In this document: positions 33,301 to 37,526 of the stretch, one piece after another
How the letters are laid out: every line of letters begins with the position of its first letter
Position numbering within the stretch: the first letter of the stretch is position 1
NCBI GenBank assembly: GCA_035315345.1
Contig: DATFYA010000093.1
Span: 1 to 37,526 of the forward strand
Origin: Candidatus Methylomirabilota bacterium
Lineage (GTDB): Bacteria; Methylomirabilota; Methylomirabilia; Rokubacteriales; CSP1-6
Direction of reading: 5' to 3'
Length of the DNA: 37,526 bases
Notes under the pieces: model-generated
What the model saw: only the letters and a program-made list of their open reading frames with translations
Told to the model about the DNA's origin: nothing
Database searches by the model: none
Program-made: the position numbers and the translations under genes

Positions 33301-36211
33301 TCGCCGCCGCGAGGATCAGCGCGCCGCGCATGCGCCGGTAGACGGAGGTGACGGCACGGGACATGTCCGCCTTGGCCTGGGCCGCGGTCGTCCACTCGAG
33401 GAGCCGCCGGTGGGTCAGGTATAGCCGCACGAGCGTGCGCGCGATCGCGTCGCTCATCAGCCACGCCTGGTGGGCGAGGAAGGCGATGGCGAGGACAATC
33501 TGGGATCCGGACAGGGCGAAGCTCTGTCCCGCGCTGCGGATGTAGGTTCGCTTCGAGATGCCGCGCCGCCGGGGCACGATGTCGGCCAGGGCGGGAAGCA
33601 GAGCGGGGAGCGCGAGCGTGGCCAAGATGAAGGTCGTCCACACGAGGGCGGGACTGCCGGGAAGCGTCCAGGCGGAGACGAGGGTGAGCCACGCCGTCGG
33701 GGCCGACAGGGTCCGGCGGAGGTTGTCGATGATCTTCCACGCGCCGATGAGGGGGAGCCACCTGCCGCGCCGGCCGCCGATCACGTCGCCCTTGAAGATC
33801 CACGGGAGGAGCTGCCAGTCGCCACGCGCCCAGCGATACTGGCGCCTCGCGGCGACCTCGTAGTCGCTGGGGAATTCCTCGAAGAGCTCGATATCGGTCA
33901 CGAGGCCGGCCCTGGCGAAGATCCCTTCGAACAGATCGTGGCTCAGGAGGGCGTTCTCGGGCACGCGACCCTCGAGCGCGGTGGCGAAGGCCGCGACGTC
34001 GTAGATACCCTTGCCGGTGTACGAGCCCTCGCCGAGGAGATCCTGGTAGACGTCGGAGGTCGCGGACGCGTACGGGTCGATCCCGGCCGGCCCGGCGAAG
34101 ATCCGGTGGAAGAGAGACCGGCCGCCCTCGGTGGGTATGGTGGGCGTGATCCGGGGCTGGAGGATGGCGTAGCCATCGACGACGCGCCCCGACTGGACAT
34201 CGAGGACCGGCCGGTTCAGAGGATGGGCCATGGTGCCGACGAGGCGGGTCGCGGCGCCACGCGGCAGCCGGGTGTCGGCGTCGAGGGTGATCACGTAGCG
34301 GATGCCCGAGGGAACCTGAGGCGGGCGTCCCCGAGTCCCGATGAAGGTCGTGTCGGTCGCGCCCGCGAGCAGATGGTTGAGCTCGTCGAGCTTCCCGCGC
34401 TTGCGCTCCCACCCCATCCACTTGCCCTCGCCGGGGTTCCAGAGCCGCCGGCGATGCAGCAGGAGGAAGCGGGCTCCCGCGGCCGGTGCGGGACCGTTGC
34501 GGGCGTTGAGACGCGCGATCCCGTCGGCCGCCGCCGCGAGGAGCCGATCGTCTCCCGGCATCGTCTCGGCGGGGCCGTCGATCCAGTCCGACAGGAGGGC
34601 GAAGTGGAGGTTTCCGTCCGGGTTGGCGAGGAAGTGGATCTCGAGACGATTGACGTGCTCGGCGATCTCGTCCTCGCTCGTGAGCAGCGTCGGCACGACG
34701 ACGAGGGTGCGCAGGCCCGGAGGCACGCCCCCGTGGAGCTCGAGGCGTGACAGCGCCTGCGGCCCGATCAGGGCCATCACCGCACGGTTGACCAAGGCGA
34801 TCGCCAGGTCCGAGGCCGGGATCACCGCGAGGAGGGTCAGGAGCGCCACTGCCCCCCAGCTCATGCCGGAGGCGTGTGCGGCGAGAACCGGCAGCGCGAG
34901 GAGCGCGCCGGTCACGACCGCGAGGGTCGCGAGGTAGCGCGGCGTCGCGCTCGTCAGGAAGGCCCGCACGAGCCATCGTCTCGTCGGGATGTGGTAGCCG
35001 ATCTCCTTTTCGAACAGGGGCCGGCCCTCCGCGAGGAGGTGGTAGCCCGGATCCTGCGCGCGCGCTCCGGGGGCGGCCCGCCGGGCCACGGCCATCGCCA
35101 GCCGGGTGACCTCCAGCTCGGAGCGGCGGGAGCCGCGGGCCAGATCCTCGATCGCGTGCCGGTACTGATCGCGGGTCGCGAAGTCCATGTCGCCGAAGCG
35201 GGTGGCGGCTCGCAGCGTGTCGTCGACGAGGCTGACGCTCTCGAAGAAGTCCGCCCAGTCGAGGGTCGACATCATGCGCAGGCTGGTGATCACGTTGCGG
35301 ACCGTCACGTTCATGCCGGCCTGGCTCTGATGCTCGGCCTGCACGAGCTCGTCCGGCGAACCGCCCCGCTTGGCGATTTGCTCGTCGAGCCATCGCAGGG
35401 CGGGCGTCGATTGCGGATCCTGCTCCCGCAGGCGCTGGACGAGCTCGACCGTGAAGGCGGTCGACAGGTCCGCGGCGGGAAGCCCCTGAAACGCGAGGGG
35501 CTGCGCGGGTCGGCCGGCCAGGCCGAGCAGATCGTTGGCCAGGGCGTCGGCGGCCTGGCGGGCGGCACGGCCGGTCACGATACGCTCGGCGAGGCGGCGG
35601 AGGTTCTCGAGGAGCACGATCCGGAGGGCGATCGGAACGGCCCAGAGCTCGCCGATGGTCAGCGGCTGCACCCGCTGGAACGCGCGGACGAAGCGCTGGA
35701 GGGTGTCGGGCTCGACGCGACTGTCCGTGTGCGCGACGAAGGCCCACGCGAGGCCGAGCACGCGGGGGTAGCCCTCGAGGGGCTCGTCCGCGAGCTTGGG
35801 CAGCTGCCGGTAGAACCCGAGCGGGAGATCCTCGCGGACCTGCCGTGCCACCGCCTCCACGATGTGGAAGTTGTCCACGAACCACTCCGCGGCGGGGGTC
35901 GTGGCGCCCTCGTCTCGGATGACCGCCGCGATGTCTCGATAGCACTGGAGCAGGACGCGCCCGCTGTCCTGCACGCGAGGGGACCGGCGGCCGTTCTTAC
36001 CCCGGGCGAGGACGGGTCGGCGGGCGATGCGCTCCGCGTGCTCCTCGAGCCGCTCCGGGCTCCACAGGTCGGCCCGGATGGGGTCCTGGGCTCCCGGCGC
36101 GAATGGAGACGAAGACGCGTGGATGTCGCGTAGTAGCAAGGGGCCATCACTCCGTGAGGTTCCGGCCGAACTCGACCGACCGAGTATTCCGCGCAGCCTC
36201 GAGAGTATCAT
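27374..36211 (-). CDS. Cyclic beta-1,2-glucan synthase (NdvB/ChvB/Cgs-like)
   Basis: Giant inner-membrane enzyme that builds, sizes and cyclises beta-1,2-glucan from UDP-glucose for the periplasm. It has 2,945 residues from the ATG at 36211; a TTG at 36139 with GGAG 10 bases upstream (2,921 residues) is equally plausible. Membrane helices lie near 410-475 and 800-1000. The GT84 domain between them has DADTRLP near 645, LLSHDLFEG and RQYRWARGDWQ near 790. A glycoamylase-like domain (about 1370-1630) starts with GFLFDPSRKIFSIGYR. The C-terminal GH94 region has beta-sandwich parts and GTGDWNDGM near 2622. The full domain order matches known cyclic glucan synthases. It stands alone and is convergent with the dehydrogenase operon. 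Confidence 0.93.
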   Translation of the reverse strand: MILSRLRGILGRSSSAGTSRSDGPLLLRDIHASSSPFAPGAQDPIRADLWSPERLEEHAERIARRPVLARGKNGRRSPRVQDSGRVLLQCYRDIAAVIRDEGATTPAAEWFVDNFHIVEAVARQVREDLPLGFYRQLPKLADEPLEGYPRVLGLAWAFVAHTDSRVEPDTLQRFVRAFQRVQPLTIGELWAVPIALRIVLLENLRRLAERIVTGRAARQAADALANDLLGLAGRPAQPLAFQGLPAADLSTAFTVELVQRLREQDPQSTPALRWLDEQIAKRGGSPDELVQAEHQSQAGMNVTVRNVITSLRMMSTLDWADFFESVSLVDDTLRAATRFGDMDFATRDQYRHAIEDLARGSRRSELEVTRLAMAVARRAAPGARAQDPGYHLLAEGRPLFEKEIGYHIPTRRWLVRAFLTSATPRYLATLAVVTGALLALPVLAAHASGMSWGAVALLTLLAVIPASDLAIALVNRAVMALIGPQALSRLELHGGVPPGLRTLVVVPTLLTSEDEIAEHVNRLEIHFLANPDGNLHFALLSDWIDGPAETMPGDDRLLAAAADGIARLNARNGPAPAAGARFLLLHRRRLWNPGEGKWMGWERKRGKLDELNHLLAGATDTTFIGTRGRPPQVPSGIRYVITLDADTRLPRGAATRLVGTMAHPLNRPVLDVQSGRVVDGYAILQPRITPTIPTEGGRSLFHRIFAGPAGIDPYASATSDVYQDLLGEGSYTGKGIYDVAAFATALEGRVPENALLSHDLFEGIFARAGLVTDIELFEEFPSDYEVAARRQYRWARGDWQLLPWIFKGDVIGGRRGRWLPLIGAWKIIDNLRRTLSAPTAWLTLVSAWTLPGSPALVWTTFILATLALPALLPALADIVPRRRGISKRTYIRSAGQSFALSGSQIVLAIAFLAHQAWLMSDAIARTLVRLYLTHRRLLEWTTAAQAKADMSRAVTSVYRRMRGALILAAATGALVVVLRPESAPLAAPFAIAWALSPLAARWVSRPPRPSPAQTLTASDRQILRSTARRTWRFFETFVGPDDAFLPPDNFQEDPRPTVAHRTSPTNIGLYLLSVVAAHDFGWLGILDTLDRLEATLATMRRLERFRGHFYNWYDTGGLRPLEPRYVSTVDSGNLAAHLLAIANACRDAIHAPLLDRGRLDGLRDTVLLAADAASGLPADRRTQTVTPRQLTETCAVLTAALQEPPTTAADWAARLADLARHADTLVDMSRALTAERGEPDSSDVLVWAQAARATIAGHERDLQTILPWTPLLETHLASGHRDLLADLLAALQSLRASSPAPADLPDRCQAVIAKLTVLRETFLGEGPVVEETIRHLDQAIDSLERSSASAAALVRRLLAVGEATRQLADDMQFGFLFDPSRKIFSIGYRVTDGSLDSGAYDLLASEARLASFVAIAKGDVPVSHWFHLSRPMTPVGIGSALLSWSGSMFEYLMPALVMDSPAGSLLDETYHLVVRRQMSYGAEHGVPWGISESAYNVRDLDLTYQYSNFGVPGLGLERGLGEDLVVAPYATALAAMVDPVAVTRNLSALVAVGARGPYGFYEALDYTRSRVPEGSRVAIVRAYMAHHQGMTLVALANALHDGAMRARFHAEPIVQATDLLLQERAPRDVAVARPRVEEVHAPAHLRDFVEPAFRQFTTPHGPTPRTHLLSNGRYAVMLTAAGSGYSRCAGLGITRWREDATRDHWGAYIFVRDVQSGAVWSAGYQPTGVEPDAYRVTFSEDRAEFHRRDGAITTALEVLVSPEDDAEIRRVSITNLGPHVRELELTSYAELVLASPAADTAHPAFSNLFVQTEALPDLGGLLATRRVRSAGEPSIWAAHTVVVEGQTGGGPQYETDRGRFLGRGRTIRTPMSVIDGRPLSNTAGSVLDPIFSLRRRIQLDPGKAARLIFSTLVARSREAAVALADKYRDPATFDRTVTLAWTQAQVQCHHLGIEPEEAHLFQNLASRVIYSDPALRPAPDALGRPTSGPSALWAQQISGEIPIVLVRIDEPEDRGIVRQLLRAHEYWRVKGLAVDLVIVNERAHSYTQELQSSLEALLRTSQSARRDAREDGPHGNVFILRKDLLSPSDHAALQVAARVILLSRHGTLAEQIARAEPPPVPAAPRRRPVRPAAPLDARSSRGASEFFNGLGAFVEDGREYATVLGEGQWTPAPWINVMANPAFGFQVSESGAGYTWSVNSRENQLTPWSNDPVGDQPGEAIYIRDEETGELWGPTLLPIREEASTYVARHGQGYTCFEHTSHEVATRLVQFVPRDGPIKISRLTLENRSTRPRRLSVTAYVEWVLGASRAATAPFIVTEVDSETGAIFARNPWSQEFADRVAFADLGGRQTGWTGDRAEVLGRHGTLDHPALLEGGGRLSGRVGVGLDPCAALQTVVDVPAGGREDLVFFLGQAASADEARALLVRYRAEDLDLALETVRTHWDDILGAIQVKTPDRSMDLMLNRWLLYQTLGCRLWARSAFYQAGGAYGFRDQVQDVMALVVAKREVAREHLLRAAGRQFVEGDVQHWWHPPSGRGVRTRISDDPVWLPYAVTHYLEVTGDSTLLDEIVPFLEGPAIPDGQDDAYFEPTLSAQTGTLFEHCARGLDRSLSVGSHGLPLMGTGDWNDGMNRVGHEGRGESVWLGWFLHTTLWEFARLAEARGEVTRADTWRQHVHALKASLEAHAWDGDWYRRAYFDDGSPLGSVVNPECRIDSIAQSWGVISGAAEPGRAARAMAAVEEYLVRRDQELVLLFTPPFDHAQLDPGYIKGYPPGIRENGGQYTHAAIWTVMAFAALGNGDKANELFSILNPINRASTRAGVHRYKVEPYVAAADVYAEYPHVGRGGWTWYTGSAGWMYRAGLEWLLGFRLRGAVLYLDPCIPRGWRRFDITFRYHASRYEIAVENPSGVTRGIASIEFDGISRDVADGRVPLTSDGATHRVRVVLG

Positions 36212-36263
36212 GATATAAGTTAAATAAGAAGCATAAGTGCTTGGCCGACGCAATGCGGAGGTG
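36196..36263. promoter_or_regulatory. AT-rich divergent intergenic region
   Basis: A short AT-rich island in otherwise GC-rich DNA separates the glucan synthase from a rightward small gene. It contains a perfect TATCATGATA palindrome (36206-36215, covering the possible glucan-synthase ATG), TATAAG on the plus strand (36214-36219) and GATACT on the minus strand. Neither has a good -35. It probably holds divergent promoters. If the minus-strand GATACT is a -10, the TTG start at 36139 would be correct for the synthase. Confidence 0.45.
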
Positions 36264-36527
36264 ATGATGTTCGAGGACAAGACCAGGGTCCTGCTCATTC
36301 TCTCCCAGGACGTCGTGGACCGGGCTCGCGTGTTCGCGGGGCGGGCGACGACCAAGCTCAAGGGTCCGGTGAGCCTGCAGATGGTTCTTCGCGCGCTCAT
36401 CGACGAAGGTCTCAAGGGGGACAGCGAGGAGGTCCTTCTCGCCCACGTCGAGCGCCAGGTGCAGGCGGTGCGGACGATCCGGAAACGAGCGGTGCGGGCC
36501 ATCGGCCGTCGGCGGAAGCGTGCGTGA
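36264..36527 (+). CDS. Small ribbon-helix-helix-like protein (hypothetical)
   Basis: An 87-residue basic protein whose start codon is backed by GCGGAGG just upstream; the next codon is also ATG (36267) and has better spacing. Residues about 5-50 follow a ribbon-helix-helix pattern: a strand TRVLLILS, a helix QDVVDRARVFAGRA and a helix SLQMVLRALIDEGL. The C-terminus is Arg/Lys-rich (RAIGRRRKRA). I do not recognise the family. Its divergent position suggests that it might regulate the neighbouring glucan synthase or itself; no toxin-like partner is seen downstream. Confidence 0.6.
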   Translation: MMFEDKTRVLLILSQDVVDRARVFAGRATTKLKGPVSLQMVLRALIDEGLKGDSEEVLLAHVERQVQAVRTIRKRAVRAIGRRRKRA

Positions 36528-36567
36528 TCGGACAACCGCTGCACGACGCGGGGAGATCGGCCAGTGA

Positions 36568-36741
36568 CCGGCGGGGCGGGCCAAGAAGCTCGGAGAGCTC
36601 GCGGCCATTGCCGAGTCGTACGAGCGGACGGAATTCGTGATGAAGACCGGGTGGGCAACCTTCCCCGGGCAACCGGACCCCAATCGAGATGTCGCAGAAG
36701 CCTGCGCGTCCGCGCTCCTGAAGACCACCACCGCCAAGTAG
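36568..36741 (+). pseudogene. Possible gene remnant without a start codon
   Basis: In the 487-base stretch between 36527 and 37015 one frame reads AKKLGELAAIAESYERTEFV, then MKTGWATFPGQPDPNRDVAE and ACASALLKTTTAK to a TAG at 36741. It looks protein-like but is closed upstream by a stop at 36565 and has no ATG, GTG or ribosome site at its head. It may be the tail of a decayed gene. I do not recognise the family. From 36742 to 36972 I see nothing supportable. Confidence 0.35.
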
Positions 36742-36972
36742 GGTCCCCAAGCCTGCGCTCGTCCGCGATGGCGCAGCATCGCGAGAAGAGGTTCGACGGC
36801 CAGGCTCGCAGCCGCGGCACACTTTCGCGTCCCGCCTCGGCATGGCTGGGGTAGACTTGCGCACGGTCCAGCGGCCGGGCGGGTGGCCGACTTGGCGATA
36901 GCTCAGCTCGATGTCCGCCTGGCTCCTGATCACCTACGCGCCGCGGTCGACTGGCCGCGGCCAATGGCGAGG

Positions 36973-37001
36973 TTGCTCGCCGGGCCGTCGTGCAAGATAC
37001 T
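36973..37001 (+). promoter_or_regulatory. Promoter of tRNA-Ser(CGA)
   Basis: TTGCTC (36973-36978) and GATACT (36996-37001) are separated by 17 bases, and the -10 ends 13 bases before the tRNA 5' end. This fits a sigma-70-type promoter driving the two serine tRNAs. Confidence 0.6.
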
Positions 37002-37014
37002 GGGAACGTTACGC

Positions 37015-37106
37015 GGAGGGGTGGCCGAGCCCGGTTGAAGGCGTCCGACTCGAAATCGGATAGGGGCGCAAGTCCCTCGGGGGTTCAAATCCTCTCCCCT
37101 CCGCCA
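37015..37106 (+). tRNA. tRNA-Ser (anticodon CGA)
   Basis: A 92-base class II tRNA. The acceptor GGAGGGG pairs with CCCCTCC; CCA is encoded at 37104-37106. The anticodon loop CTCGAAA has CGA at 37051-37053. The variable arm is long and the T-arm reads GGTTCAAAT. Confidence 0.97.
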
Positions 37107-37141
37107 AATTGATCGCACCTTCACGAGCGCGCTGAAAACGC

Positions 37142-37231
37142 GGAGGGGTGGCCGAGTGGCCGAAGGTGCGGCACTGGAAATGCCGTGTACGGGCAACCGT
37201 ACCGTGGGTTCGAATCCCACCCCCTCCGCCA
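37142..37231 (+). tRNA. tRNA-Ser (anticodon GGA)
   Basis: A 90-base class II tRNA. The acceptor GGAGGGG pairs with CCCCTCC; CCA is encoded at 37229-37231. The anticodon loop CTGGAAA has GGA at 37176-37178. It lies 35 bases after tRNA-Ser(CGA), probably on the same transcript. Confidence 0.98.
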
Positions 37232-37395
37232 AATTGGTGACGCTGGGCCGATCGTCGCGCTTGCCGGTTGGCGAGAAGGGTCCAGTGGCGAGGCGGCGCC
37301 CGAAGTCGGCCCGCGAGGCGTACTTCCTGTACGTTGAGCGGATTGACGAGGGCGCCAACGAAGCCAATGGGCCCTTATCGGCAACCGGCGCAGGT

Positions 37396-37526
37396 GGGCC
37401 GTGCTAGACGGGGAGGTAGCGGTGCCCTGTAACCCGCAATCCGCTACAGCGGGGTTGAATTCCCTCTCGAGGGCCGGTCGTGTCGAATGAGCCGTACGGG
37501 ACGGCGTTGAGGGTTGGGCCCCACGC
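37396..37526 (+). ncRNA. ffs: Signal recognition particle RNA, long Alu-domain type (5' part)
   Basis: RNA scaffold of the signal recognition particle, which targets membrane and secreted proteins with Ffh. The segments GCCGTGCTAG, CGGGGAGGTAGCGGTGCCCT and CCCGCAATCCGCT, followed by GAATTCCCTCTCGAGG, closely match the Alu domain and flanking stem of the about 270-base Bacillus subtilis-type SRP RNA. The window ends in the part that should lead to the Ffh-binding GGAAGGAAGCAG-type loop, so that loop is not seen. The exact 5' end is approximate. A TTGACG at 37343-37348 lacks a well-placed -10. Confidence 0.93.

Noticed and set aside
30695-33424. Plus-strand frame of 909 codons inside the glucan synthase
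   Set aside because: Shadow; the minus strand carries continuous, recognisable glycoamylase-like and GT84 sequence here.
36212-36964. N-terminal extension of the glucan synthase frame up to 36964
   Set aside because: The upstream 251 codons are out of family, Arg/Ser/Thr-rich, and run antisense through a better-supported small gene.
37156-37407. Open frame over tRNA-Ser(GGA) into the SRP RNA
   Set aside because: It translates tRNA and SRP RNA sequence; not a protein gene.

Overview
The window looks like a chromosomal replication-origin region from a high-GC, Gram-negative-type bacterium. Supporting signs are a YidC with a large periplasmic domain, a GyrB with the long insert in its TOPRIM half, a lipoprotein multiheme cytochrome c and a cyclic glucan synthase. 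The split ATP synthase operon and high GC would fit a Methylomirabilota / 'Ca. Rokubacteria'-like or deltaproteobacterial-type lineage, but that is a guess from general appearance. No marker here settles the phylum.

Left arm (1-11058), all read leftward: rpmH, rnpA, yidD, yidC, rsmG, a gap with three parS sites, parA, parB, mnmA, then atpF-atpH-atpA-atpG-atpD (atpD cut by the window edge). This is the classical leftward arm of a bacterial origin, packed with stop/start overlaps, but without jag, mnmE or mnmG. The a and c subunits of ATP synthase (atpB, atpE) are not here. Origin (about 11059-11398, perhaps continuing in 12710-12876): a perfect back-to-back pair of TTATCCACA boxes lies just before dnaA, and three CTGTCCACCG repeats lie between dnaA and dnaN. 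Right arm (11399-19933), all read rightward: dnaA, dnaN, recF, gyrB, gyrA, closed by a strong intrinsic terminator. Transcription therefore diverges from the rpmH-dnaA gap on both sides, as expected for oriC.

Translation block (20078-24036): serS is followed directly by tRNA-Ser(UGA). After a convergent ABC exporter/importer-like gene come tRNA-Ser(GCU), tRNA-Arg(ACG) and tadA, whose product edits exactly that tRNA-Arg. At the far end lie tRNA-Ser(CGA), tRNA-Ser(GGA) and the 5' half of a long, Alu-domain-type SRP RNA. All four serine isoacceptors are thus within this one window.

Redox and envelope block (24033-36527): a GTGA/ATGA-coupled pair encodes a hexaheme lipoprotein cytochrome c and a Tat-exported GMC flavoprotein. 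The flavoprotein appears to fuse a gluconate-2-dehydrogenase-subunit-3-like domain to the FAD subunit, resembling FAD-dependent glucose dehydrogenase complexes with two subunits joined. A small exported-protein gene with two frameshifts follows. Then comes a convergent giant gene (about 2,900 codons) for a cyclic beta-1,2-glucan synthase (GT84 + glycoamylase-like + GH94), diverging from a small ribbon-helix-helix-like gene. I saw no CRISPR array, insertion sequence or prophage.
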